From: Caprimulgus europaeus
Lineage: Eukaryota; Chordata; Aves; Caprimulgiformes; Caprimulgidae
Assembly (NCBI GenBank): GCA_907165065.1
Contig: OU015525.1
Coordinates: 2,484,622-2,548,621, forward strand
Direction of reading: 5' to 3'
DNA length: 64,000 nt
Shown: in pieces, positions 25,972 to 37,300 of the stretch
Layout of the letters: each line of letters opens with the position of its first letter
How positions within the stretch are numbered: the stretch's first letter is position 1
Translations under genes and position numbers: made by a program
The notes under the pieces: model-generated
Databases searched by the model: none
Told to the model about the DNA's origin: nothing
What the model saw: only the letters and a program-made list of their open reading frames with translations

Positions 25972-26925
25972 TGTCTCTGGAGAAATCCCTGAGTTTGGAA
26001 AACCCTCTGCTTGTAGGACAAAAAGCATTTCTGTAGGATTTGATATATTGTTCTCTGGGGTAGTGATTTGATGGGACTTAATAATTTTGTGCCTACACTA
26101 TAATCAGGAGCTTGCATCTGTCTTATCTTCTTGATTGATGAGCATAATTCTGAATACAAGAAAGGATGAGCTCTTGGCTAGAGGAGGTGGAAAGCTGAGG
26201 AGTGAGGGAATTGTGCATGGCAGTGACCAAAGCTCAGATATGTCCCTGGGAGAGCCAGTCTACTCTGACAAGCCTGATTAAAGGAGAAATAGTTTTGGAA
26301 GCATGGGGTCAGTAGCTCTGAACAAGCTGCTACTTCATTTAGAGAGCCAGCTGATCTGTGCCTTGCACTGAGGCTCTCCTAACAACAGAGAGCTGTTAAC
26401 AAGAGATGTTTAATCGTCTCTGGCTGACAGGGAGCTGCTAAGTGGCTTGGCAGCTTGGAAAGCCTTTTTGGACTCCCAGAAAGACAGGTCTTTACAGATG
26501 CTGAGGTTTCAAAAGGAGCAGTCCTTCCCTGCAGAGTCAACAGACTTGGTTTTCAATTTGTGCTTCTTTTGAACATGGCAGACCATCTGCCTTACGTGTA
26601 TAGAGCAGGGCCACAAATTATTGGATCAGAATTAATACATGAGGTCATTCAAATCTGTAGCAGCTCTGAATTGCTTAGGTTTAGGTAAAGGAAAGAGGGG
26701 AAAAACAAATATTAACAGTAAAACCATCCTGTGACACTGACTGTGACTATTGAGTTGAGGGGTCCAAATTCTGCTGGACTTAAGAGGTCTCACTCTATAT
26801 TTCTCTTGGTAAAACCATTCAAGCTTAATTAGCACATTTTCAGTACTAGAGAGTCAACCATGTCTTACTGATGGTTGCAGATGATCTAGCAAGGAAGGAG
26901 AAACAGGACAGCATTTCTATGTGAC

Positions 26926-26930
26926 TGGTC
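26926..26930. repeat. Probable target-site duplication TGGTC, left copy
   Basis: TGGTC before the LTR and TAGTC after it (27944-27948) differ by one G-to-A change, consistent with an aged 5 bp duplication. Confidence 0.7.
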
Positions 26931-27943
26931 TGTGTTGGGTTTGTGTGTGTGGGGAAGCCGTTTTTGGTAGTGGGGGAAGGGGCCACCTTGTGAGAGTGAC
27001 AGCTCCCCTGGCTCCAAGGCAGAGACCCTCACAGCCCAGGCTGAGCCAATTAGCACTAGAGAAACGCCTCTGAGAATCCATATTCATGAGTGGAAGGACT
27101 GTCTTGAAAAGAAGAAGATGAAGTGAACATGGAGGAGAAGCCATTGACCTGAACAAAAGACCATCGGCCTGAACAAAGAGAGAGCTTCATTGCCAGGAGG
27201 AAGGAGGAGGAGGGGGAGGACAGAACCTCAAACATCCAGTTCCAGTACATGGAGTAGGGGAAGGCAAAGATGGTCCTTGCAGCCCACGAAACTTCAAAGG
27301 TAGAGCAGATACCCACATGTAGGCCATGGAGGACTCCATGCTGGAGCAGAAAACTGAGCCTGAGGGCAAGTGTGACAGAATTGAGACCTTGAATGATGCT
27401 CAACACCAGAGCAGGGGTGGATCCCCAGATCCAGGGGGTGAGGAGGTGCTCTGGACTGGAGGTCTGTCTGCAGGTCATGGATGTCCCCATGACAAACCCA
27501 GGATCTGAGCAAGAAGAGGTCTGTGACTCCATGGGAAGCTCGCTTCAGAACATCTTGTTCCTGGACTTTCATGCCGGAAGGAGTGGCAATGGTGGACTGA
27601 CTGAAACCCCCATTCCCTGTCCCCTGTGCTGCTGGGTGGGAGAAGGTAGAGAAATGGGGAACAAAGTGATTTGAGCCTGGGAAGAAGAGAGGAGTGGAGA
27701 GAAGGTGTTCTAAGATGTGGTTGTTATGTCTCACTGTGATACTCAGATGAAATAGCAACAGATTAAATTGATTTTTCTTCCCCAATTTGAGTCTGTTTTG
27801 CCTGTGACCATAACTGGTGAGTGAGTCCTCTCTGTCCTTCATCCTAATCTGTGCCCCATTTGCTGTGATTCCCTTTCCCATCTCACCAGGGGTGGGGAGT
27901 GAGCACAGGACCACATGGTCTACCTGTGAATTAAACCACCATA
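26931..27943 (+). mobile_element. Solo LTR of an avian ERVL-like family, full length
   Basis: 1013 bases starting TGTGTTGGGTTTGTGTGTG and ending TTAAACCACCATA (original CA end mutated to TA). Family hallmarks are CACCTTGTGAGAGTGACAGC near the 5' end, CCCCCATTCCCTGTCCCC at about 27608, and GAGTCTGTTTTGCCTGTGAC with ACTGGTGAGTGAGTCC near 27790-27830. This family normally has an AATAAATTAAATT polyadenylation region. Here it has decayed to GCAACAGATTAAATTG near 27755. No internal viral region adjoins it. A 271-codon frame on the opposite strand (27294-28109) is a by-product of its composition and has no known domain. Confidence 0.9.
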
Positions 27944-27948
27944 TAGTC
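27944..27948. repeat. Probable target-site duplication TAGTC, right copy
   Basis: Pairs with TGGTC at 26926-26930, with one mismatch. Confidence 0.7.
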
Positions 27949-29133
27949 TTACCACTTCTCTTCTCCTGTCTCTCAGAGGGTATGAGGTTTGGGAAGGGAA
28001 CCCAACACAATGAGACCCTTTCTCTACTTGGGCAGTGTCCGGGCAGGTGATTTATGCAAAGTTTGTATGTTCTTTTCTCAAACAAAAAAAAAGAGAGAGA
28101 AAATGTCAAGTTTGTTAAGCAGAATTATTTGTTGTTGGCAATTCCTTGCAGAGCAGCAGCTAGTTTCACCTTCGTTAGTTCTCTAATGAAAGTTTTTCAA
28201 CTGCTTGTCAGAAAAAAAAGAAAAGAAAAGAAAGAAAGAAGTTGTTTCTTTGAAACAGAAATCTTGTTGCAAGGTCAAGCTGAGATTGTTGCTGCTTTAA
28301 TAAACACCTCAAATTGTCTCTGATTAATTCTAAATAAATTTCATCTGTGATAAGTGATTTCAGCAAGTGCCGTTGACACATTGAGCTGATTGAGATTAAA
28401 GGGAGAGAGAAATGAACAATGGGGTGAGATTAGAAACTCTTTGTCACACAGATCAGGATCCTGGAGTAGAAGGATGACATGATCATTTGTCATGTACTGG
28501 AGGTGAGAGGAATGAACAAGGGTTTTTAAGAAGATGACCAGAGACTTGGAGACTAGCTGAGCTGTTTAGTAGCTAAAGTCATTACATGCCATAAGAAAAG
28601 CATACAGGGGGACAGCATGAAGGGTATTTGTGCTTGTGGGAATGGGAAAAGTGTGGCAAAGCAGTGGAAACCAGTGGTCCAAGTGAGTCATGGGATGTCT
28701 GTAACTGTATATTTGGAAGAAACAATCAACTTCAGCTGTAGGGCTGAGTTGTGGGACCCACTGGTGTAAATTCTCCTTAGTTTACTATCAGGAGTGTAGT
28801 ATTTCTCAGTTTGACAGATGTTTTGATTCCAGGGAGAGTCATGGGAATACAAAACAGCAGTGACATCCAGCAGAAGTTCAATATTCTGGTTTTCTTTCCT
28901 GGCATATGATAACAAGGATTGCAACAAGACCAACCATAGCAATGTACCATGAGAAAGAAGAGACCCCTCCAACACCTCTGATAGCCCAGGTAAAGGGCCA
29001 TAGTGGAGGGACTCTCTCTCTCCATCATACAATGTCAAGTCAAGGCCTCAATATGGCACAGATCTCTCATTTGAGTTAAAAAGGTGAAGTTATTACCTGG
29101 CAGAATAATTATTACTCCACAGAATAATTATTA
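27949..29133. other. Unique sequence, no gene seen
   Basis: Includes an A-rich GAAA tract at 28211-28240. The stretch 28290-28420 is AT-rich with several homeodomain-like and GATA-like cores and may be a conserved non-coding element, though nothing in one sequence can prove it. Confidence 0.45.
28211..28240. repeat. Short (GAAA)n simple repeat
   Basis: Purine-only run of GAAAA and GAAA units, 30 bases. Confidence 0.85.
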
Positions 29134-29138
29134 TTTGG
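29101..29138. repeat. 19 bp tandem duplication at a CR1 5' junction
   Basis: CAGAATAATTATTA starts at 29101 and again at 29120. The second copy runs directly into the CR1 start, so the duplication may date from the insertion event or be independent slippage. Confidence 0.75.
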
Positions 29139-29674
29139 CACTGGTGAGGCCACACCTCAAGTTCTGGGTTCAGTTTTGGGCCCCTCACTCCAAGAAGGAC
29201 CTGGAGGTGCTGGAGCGTGTCCAGAGAAGGGCAACGGAGCTGGGGAAGCGTCTGGAGCACAAGTGTGCTGAGTTCCCGGCTGAGGGAACTGGGGGTGTTG
29301 AGCCTGGAGAAAAGGAGGCTGAGGGGAGACCTTCTGGCTCTGTCCAAGTCCCTGCAAGGAGGGTGGAGAGAGGTGGGGGTGGGTCTGTTCAACCAAGGAC
29401 CAAGGGACAGGACAAGAGGAAATGGCCTCAAGTTGTGGCCAGGGCAGTTGAGATTGGATGTGAGGAAGAATTTCTTTGCTGAAAGGGTTCTGAGGCATTG
29501 GAAGGGGTTGCCCAGGGCAGTGGTGGAGTCCCCATCCCTGGAGGGATTGAAGAGTCGTGTAGACACAATGCTGAGGGACATGGGTTAGTCAGGGACTTGT
29601 CAGTGTGAGGTTAATGATTGGACTTGATGGTCTTAAAGGTCTTTTCCAATCAAAGCCATTTTGTGATTCTGTGA
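29134..29674 (+). mobile_element. CR1 LINE fragment, uninterrupted
   Basis: From GCACTGGTGAGGCCACACCTC to TGTGATTCTGTGA. It carries the ORF2 C-terminus in broken frames: [20 protein letters not shown] and [17 protein letters not shown] in one, then [15 protein letters not shown] and [20 protein letters not shown] in another. It is the best-preserved member here of the subfamily that also includes 18826, 22485 and 32197. It supplies the empty-site reference for the LTR insertion at 22736. Confidence 0.95.
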
Positions 29675-32196
29675 AAAAGGACACTGTAAGGGAGACCCAC
29701 ATGGTCAAAACCCACTGATATTCTTTAGACATCAGTGCCAAAGACATTATAGAGGATGATGGATCTGGGGAGCAGCTACTAAGTGGCATAAAAGGAAAGG
29801 AGACAGATGGAGTCAGAGTGGAAATACCCACAAGGCTGAGAAACGGGAGGGAAGGGGGTGCTGTTGCTTAGAATATTTAAACTATTTTAGATATATACTG
29901 GGAAATAGCTGCAGGGAATGAGTCTTTGTTGCCTCTCTGGTCTCAATGTCCTAAAAGTTCTTTCCAGCTCAGCTATCAAGGGTTTTTGCATATTCAGGAG
30001 TGTTTCCTCCTGTGAGACAATGAAAACAAGACTTTTTTCAAAATCTATAAATTTATTTTAATCTAATAATACTACACACCAAAGTATTCCCCACACCCAT
30101 TAAAGAAAATTAACTACCACAACTTATTTTTTATTAATGTCTTAACTAGACCTTTGCCTATTAACAGAAACACTACAGAAATTCAAATCATCCCCATTTA
30201 CAGGTGAGAGATGTTTACTAATGACCCCCACACAGGGTATCACATGAAAAATTCTTATGAAAATTTATTACTCTCTATAAAAGCAATGATTTATTCAAAA
30301 GAAGGAGATGATATTGTGCTCAGGCAGAGAGGGGGCCTGGATGAAGTTGCTGGGACTGATACATTTGCAAATCGGTTCTTCAGGGCAACATACATAAATA
30401 TAGGAGAAGTCAGAAGAAAATAAAATAGCATGAATCATAAATCAAAGCAATGTAGTGGAGCTGCAGAGGACACTGCAAATGGATAGGATAACAGAAGGAA
30501 ATATTGGCTGGGGCATAAATAGCTCTTAATAAATCATCAGCCAACGGGAGCAGGGCAGCAGCATCCTAAACAAAGACAATGACAGCTGGAAACATCTTGC
30601 TGGTGCTTGTGCATTCACTGCATACACAGTCTGTAGATCTAGGAACGTGCTGGAAAGATCTCTGAGCCCTTCTGCATTCAATAGGAACATCATTGGCCTG
30701 AGAGGAAACTAGGCTTCAGCTGAACTGAAGTCCATTTCTGGGGTGACTGCTGAAGACCTAGCCTTGAGAAGACATTAAAAACCTTCCCCCAATTACTGTG
30801 TCAATTCCCTAAGATGATGCAATAGCTATGGAATTTTAGGGCTCTATTTCTCAGTCTAGGACCTTTTCCCAAACTACTTGCTATGAGGTGTTTTGTGGGT
30901 CATAAGTTTTCACGACAACTCAGTAGCTATCAGAGGTAATCTGAATATAGACCTTAAACCCTGAAGCCATCTCTGTGTTTCCTTGATTCTGCTGAAGATA
31001 ATAAGATTGCCTGACACAGTTGTAGATCAGATTCAGTGCAGCAACTGAAGCAGTGCTGTCAACTAAAATACAGGATTACATGCTTCTTTTTTGAGGATGC
31101 TTCAGCTGCATGGAGTATGCAGACCAAAGGAGTAGGTGAGAGCTTCCTGCTGATCCTCCATCAGGAAGCACTGTTCTACTCTCAGAGGAAAATCAATCTA
31201 AGCCCAAAGGAAAACATCCCAAAGAAGCCATAAATCAGGTCTCTTTTACAAAGCTATTTTAGTGACCCCAATTTTTGCACCATGTATGTTTCCCCAGAGG
31301 TAGGAACAGTTAGTAAAAGCATAACCCATGCTATCTTGGAGTGGGCTAAGAGAAGGAGAACTTATACCCAGACTGCAATGATTACTGACCTCAAAAAGAC
31401 TGGAAATAACAGAAGATCTCAGCTCTCAGTTCCCTCAGCTCCGGTTCCCTCAGGGGAATCCAACATGAAATATCCAAGGTAGGAAACAGGAGTGAGAAAA
31501 AAAAAACATGACATCTGGAATAAGACATAAATTCTGCATCGTGACTCTTTCTTACAGGGAGTTGTCAGTGGATATCTGTATCCTTGATGTGGTAGGTGGT
31601 CAGAGAAGTTGAACACACTGGGTCCTCTGCTCCAACAGTCAATGAGATGTTGTTGTTGCTACTGTGAAGATAAAACACATGTGAGATGGAAGGAAGGGAG
31701 GAAAAGAAGATGCAAAGTCATTTTGCAATCAGTTTAGCAAGAAAAAAAAGGCAATAGAGATTAAAACTCTTATACTCTAAATTTTATCTGCCTTTGATAG
31801 AGCTCTCAGTTTTAATAAAGCTTTTTTTGCTCAACAAAAATGATAAGGCAGACCATGAATTTTAATAAAACAAACAACACCACTGATTGGATTCCTTCAA
31901 TATTTCATTTTGTCCACTAACCTTGAGAAAAACAACATCAGGATTATTATGTAAATGCATTTTCAACACCCTGGCTGTGAATATAGTGACATGGTAATAG
32001 AAAGCAATGCAAAAGTTACTGCTGATGAATAGCTCCAATTGTTCAGCTGGTTAGCCTATTCAGAAAAACATTAGCCTGTGAAAAAGCTACTTACTACCAT
32101 GTTCACTGTGTTTTATGACCCAAAAAGCAAATGTAAGTTTAAATGCCTATGAGACATTCATCAACCAGAACAAATCCCAGTGTTTTGCTTGAGAAA
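29675..32196. other. Unique sequence, no gene seen
   Basis: AT-rich, no recognised repeat family or gene. Open frames do not exceed about 80 codons. Confidence 0.5.
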
Positions 32197-32400
32197 CTTC
32201 TTATTTTCTTCACTGAAGGGGTTGGAGCAGGTTGCACAGGGCAGTGGTGGGGTCCCCATCCCTGGAGGGATTGAAGAGTCGTGTAGACACAGTGCTGAGG
32301 GACATGGGTCAGTGGGGACTGGTCAGTGTTGGGTTCATGGTTGGACTCAATGATCTTAAAGGTCTTTTGGAAAAGATTGGAATCTAGGTAATTCTGTGTA
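32197..32400 (+). mobile_element. CR1 LINE 3' fragment
   Basis: Starts CTTCTTATTTTCTTCACTG, continues through GGGCAGTGGTGGGGTCCCC and GAGTCGTGTAGACACAGTG, and ends AGGTAATTCTGTG. The final part has a small insertion or rearrangement (GGAAAAGATTGG) between GGTCTTTT and AATCTAGG. Confidence 0.92.
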
Positions 32401-34111
32401 ATACCAAAGTGCCTGAAGAGAGTAAATAAAGCAGGGGAGTCAAGGTAAGAAGTAATTGGGTCTGACAGTGTTAAAAAGGGTATTAGGTCATTGCTGCTCT
32501 GCCTGGGAGATGTACTTATAGTCTGATTGGCACTAACTAACAATGGTAGAGGTCCTTTGAATCCTGCAGACTCCAAATTGGAGCAGCCAGAGGATAGCAG
32601 ATGTCTTTTGCTGAAGCCATTTCTGAATATTCAGCTCAAAGCTTTATAGAGACCATAAGGATGTGTGCGAGTGGGGCAGTGCGATCCTTGAGGCAGTGAA
32701 ACAGCCATAGCAATGAACTGTGCCAACGCCAACACACTCTGTCAACTTCAACACCTAGAAAAGACCTGCTGGCCTCCATGGAGAAGATGATATGATGGTC
32801 ATCATTGTGGGTAAAAGAGACTTTCCCACTGTAAACTCTTCCACTGCCCCAGCAGCGTAAGGAACTGACCACTCATATTCATGCCCTTGCAATATGTGAC
32901 TTTAATAATGTCACATCTACTGTCCTGGTCTGTGAAGTTAGAATTTGTTTTGTTTTAAGGTAGAAGACCAACCCACCACATAATTGCCTTTGAAGACATA
33001 ATTTTTATCTGTGAGCAGAGATTATAGCTGATCTTGCAGTACCTAGAGGTAAAAGGTCAACTTTTGGTGTTTTTGTGTTGGCTGGTTTCTGGATCTCCAT
33101 GATAGGGAGCCAGCAGGAACTGGATGTACTGTCAGGACACATTAACTGTGTGTAAAAATTGTACCAGAACCTCATGCCTGTAACTTCTGCACTTATAGCC
33201 ACAAGCACTTGTCTCATCTTTACAAGGGTGTTCACATTATTTATTTATACATCCCAAATGATAACACATCTTTCATTTCCTGGGTGTCAGCTGTTTCACA
33301 GTGATGGATTTCTCTTACTTTAAAAAATACATCTTTCCCAGTGTGAAAATTTTATTAAAATTCTATTACCTTAAATTCTCTTTGGCAGTGCTTGTCTCTT
33401 CTTGTCCTCAACTGCTTTTTTTGAAGCTGTAAGGTTCTGTGAAATAGCTGCTGTGATCCACCTCAGGTGTTCTCACAAAGAGTATCACAGCCTTGAAATA
33501 TATAGTCTGAATAAGCCTGGTAGAAATTTTATGTACCAAAGTAATTCTCATCATTATCATAATGGGAATTCAGCATTAGGAAAAAAAAGTGTCAAAATGT
33601 TACGGTGAAAACAGAAGATTACTGCCAGGCTGGGAGAGATGGTTCACCCCAGAACTGTGTTTGTTAGGTAATAGCAGCTGAGGGATGTGACAGGTTCATA
33701 GCAGGTGTGTGGGAGACTCCAAAGCAGCTAGAGGTTGGGGCAGGCTGTATGCCAGCTTATGGCACTAAGCCATTGAGCAAAGTGCCATTGCTGGGGTCCT
33801 GTAATGATAAGATGGTCCTGCAACAAGCCAGGCAGCTGGCCACCAGTTGATCATTCTGACAGCAGTACAGATAAACTTGACCTTCTAAAGACCACAAAGT
33901 GTCTTGATTGCACTGCTCGTTCTCTTTCAGTCAGTGGTTGGGATTGTTTTGCAATTCAGAGGTTTCTAGGAAAACTTTCTGGTTTTCACAGGTGTACCTG
34001 AATCTCAGGTAGGGTTAGGCTGATGAAAGATCTTGTTGTGAGGTTGCAATAGGGATTCAGAGATCAGAACTGGTTTGAGATCATGCTCGTCTGAGCTAAC
34101 ATCCACTTAAT
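32401..34111. other. Unique sequence, no gene seen
   Basis: No recognised element. Open frames are under 80 codons. Confidence 0.5.
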
Positions 34112-34698
34112 TCTGTGGTGCATTAAGAAGAGTGTAACCAGCAGGTCAAGGGAGGTTCTCCTCCCCCTCTACTCTGCCCTGGTGAGGCTGCATTTGTCCA
34201 GTTCTGGGCTCCCCAGTTCAAGAGAGACAGGGGACTTCTGGAGAGAGTCCAGCAGAGGCCACAAATATTATTAAGGGGCTGGAGCATCTTTTTTATGAGG
34301 AAATACTGAGACAGCTGAGTCTGTTTAGCCTGGAGAAGAGAAGACTGAGAGGGGACCTTATCAGTGTTTATAAATATCAAAAGGGTGAGTGTCAAGAGCA
34401 TGGGGCCAGACTCTCTTCAGTGGTGGCCAGTGATAGAACAAGGGGCAACGGGCACAAGCTGGAACACAGGATGTTCCACTTAAACATGAGGAAAAACTTC
34501 TTTACTGTGAGGGTGCCAGAGCCCTGGGACAGGTTGCCCAGAGAATTTGTGGAGTCTTCTTCTCTGGAGATGTTCAAAACCCACCTGGATCCAGTCCTGT
34601 GCAACCTGGTCTAGGTGAACCTGCTTTGGCAGGAGGGTTGGACTAGGTGATCTCCAGAGTTCCCTTCCAAACCCCACCATTCTGTGATTCTGTGATTC
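34112..34698 (+). mobile_element. CR1 LINE fragment
   Basis: Begins near GTGCATTAAGAAGAGTGTAA and ends with CATTCTGTGATTCTGTGATTC. Carries ORF2 C-terminal sequence in broken frames, with an intact final block [18 protein letters not shown]. It belongs to the same subfamily as 12774-13434 and 54416-55026 but has more differences and a small deletion near CATTTGTCCAG, so it is older or less constrained. Confidence 0.94.
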
Positions 34699-37142
34699 AT
34701 TAGGTCTGGTGAGGGTTTCTGTACCTCACTTATCCCTACATGAAGCATTGTATTGTGTTGAAAGGAAGAAACAGCTAATGACCTAGGCTTGGTCTAAGAC
34801 AAGCAGATGACAATACTGTAGTGATTAAAGTTCAAAATTTGATATAAATGACTCAGTCTCAAGGCTATACACAGCTTTTGGAAAGAAGGTCATGTCAGGA
34901 GCTAGTAGATAGTGGTATTACAAGTGAACCCTTTATTCTACTCACTTGAACTGAGTTTACAGATACACAGCAAGACAAGAGAAATGATAACATCTATTTC
35001 TGTCTTCTTGTCTTTTTATTAGGTGAGACTGAGTCATGGTGTTATGGAAATTGATCCAACTTCTCATATTATGTAACACCATAACAGGTCTATGAGTATA
35101 AATTTCCTGACCTCCCATACAACTCTTATCATGGCTAAACACAACATCTCTCAGGTTGGGGAGGTTGTGTGAGCAGTGAGTGCAGAGTGTGTCTCTCACA
35201 GAGTCGTTTTCCCCTTGCTAAAAGTAGCAACAAGACATTACTTTGTGTTGCCTGGGGAGAAAATTTTGCTCTTTGAAGGCAACATCTACGTAACTCATCA
35301 CACCAGGACCCCACCAGGTAATTGTGCCAATTTTTTATCTCAAGCAGCCACAATGGAAGTCCATGTGAAAAGCCAGGTCCCATTTCAGGCCACCTAAGTC
35401 CTTTTATGGTTAATGTATGTCAACCCTAGTTTCAGCCTGTTTGATAAGACACGTGGGAACGCTTGCTGCTTCTTCCCCCACCTACTGTAAAAAAACAGGA
35501 GATTGAGATGGGATATCTTTGCTGATTTTAACAGGAGAGAATGAACATGAATACTACATTTTTCATATTTCTTATTTTTTGCCTCCCACTACCTTTTCAC
35601 TAGTGTAGACAACTATCTCCCATCACCTACCCTTGCAGACCATGAAAAAAGGAAAAACAAGTACCTTTTTGTGAAGCAGAGGTAATAGACAGAGGACTCC
35701 TTTCAGTGCATTCCATGTTACAGGGGTCTTCAGCTCAGGAGCCTTCCTCAAAAAAGGAATAATTAAGAAAAGGCATGAAAGAAATCTATAAAACTGTTTA
35801 GTGACCTAGAGAAAATAGATAGGGAAAAATTCTCTAGAGTCTCCCAGTACAAAAAATGAGGGCTTGGAGGTGGCAAATTAGGAACAAAGAAAATAGTTTG
35901 GTTCTTCACAAAGCCTTATCAAGCTGTGGAGCTCTTTGCTACAGGGGGTCGCAGATGCTACGTATTTAAAGCAGTTCACAAAGCAATGGGGCAAGCCCAT
36001 GGAAGAAAATTAATTTACATCTTCAAAGTTCAAAGATCAGGTGCCTATCTCAGGAGTTTCTAACATAGAGATCACTAGAAGCTGTAAGAACATCCTAATG
36101 AGGAGTAGGTATGGGGTTACATGGATCTGTGGGCCAACTTTGTGTGACCACTCTTAAGTTTCCATGTCACATCACTGAATGATCACTTCTGACATAACTT
36201 TGGTGGAGCTGGCACTAGGTGTTCACATGTTAACAGCAGGTCCAAAGTAACATTTAATTTCTTGACATATATTTAATATAGTTCATGCTTCTTCTCAGGC
36301 CCATACCTGAAAGCACCATCTAGTTTGTTTTGCTCTGGGTTGTAGATTTTAATTCTGAGTGTTAGTTTCACTTTGGCTGTCTCATTAGCAGAGCGACATT
36401 TTCCTATTAGATGAATATGTTCAACATGGATTTCCTTGTCTCCACTTCACTGTCATCTTGTCTTTTGTCATCCTGGCTGATGGATCAGCATGTTCTGATC
36501 TGTTTCCCTTTTATGTAATGCCATTATTACTGTTTTCTCTCTCTCTTTCATTTTTTTAGGCAGTAATAAAAAAAAAATAAAAATGAAGTACACAAAGAAT
36601 AAACTGCCTTTATGACTGAATTATTTCCTTGCTGCATTAAGCAATTTCTTTTGTGCCAGCACCTCTCCTGAATGCTCAGGATGTTCTCCTGATGTATTCA
36701 TGAGAGCTGCTTTGCCATGATCATTGAATGCTTGGCTGCCTTTTTTGAAACAAGCTCATGATTATTGATATCTGGGATTCTCCTTTTCAGCTTAGTAGCC
36801 AGGAGGGGGTGTCCGTGCCTTACAAACCAGCTCTCTGTCAAGGCTGGTGGCAAAACAACTCCAAGCAGCCACTTTCCTGTCAGATTTCTTGTCACCAAAC
36901 TGTGCAGAGAGGAGGGAGTGGTTTGGGGAGCAACACCAACCTGACAGCAGAGGTGGGAACTGCTCCAGTGCTGCAGGAAGAATGGAGGGAGTTTTAACTT
37001 GCAAGTGTCCTCAGCTATGGGGAGCAGCACAAGAGGGTCAAGAGGACAAAGGGAAGAGGAAAGGGATTCTCAGGATGCAACAGAACATGTCACACATAGT
37101 CTCTGTGTTACCCTTGACCCTAGCTTCACATTTGGCTCAGAG
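34699..37142. other. Unique sequence, no gene seen
   Basis: No recognised element in 2.4 kb. An A-rich run with an AATAAA-type motif occurs near 36567. Overlapping open frames at 36698-37149 have no recognisable domain. Confidence 0.5.
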
Positions 37143-37300
37143 ATCATAGAATCATAGCATGGTTTGGGTTGGAAGGGACATTTAAAGGTCATCTAGTCCA
37201 ACCCCCCTGTTTGGACATCTCCAACCAAACCAGATTGCTCAGAGCCCTGCCCAGCCTGACCTTGAATATTTCCAGGGATGGGGCATCTAAAAGCTCTCCA
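37143..37300 (-). mobile_element. CR1 LINE 3' tail fragment
   Basis: ATCATAGAATCATAGCATGG begins the reversed tail. GGTCATCTAGTCCAACCCCC and CTTGAATATTTCCAGGGATG follow, with loss of similarity after GGGGCATCTAAAAGCTCTCC. Confidence 0.94.

Larger units (their letters stand above)
23113..26925. other. Unique sequence, no gene seen
   Basis: Contains a 154-codon open frame at 23625-24089 with no recognisable domain, about the longest expected by chance in a window this size. Also holds a CpG-bearing 7 bp inverted repeat at 24570-24595 and a 31 bp tandem duplication at 25896-25957. One perfect octamer motif ATGCAAAT lies at 25120-25127, no more than chance expectation. Confidence 0.5.

Noticed and set aside
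22736..27943. A provirus bounded by the two related LTRs
   Set aside because: The LTRs are in opposite orientation, each has its own target-site duplication, and the DNA between them shows no viral genes.
27294..28109. 271-codon open frame on the minus strand
   Set aside because: It crosses and overruns the antisense of the 1013 bp LTR, shows no domain, and starts and ends at no meaningful boundary.
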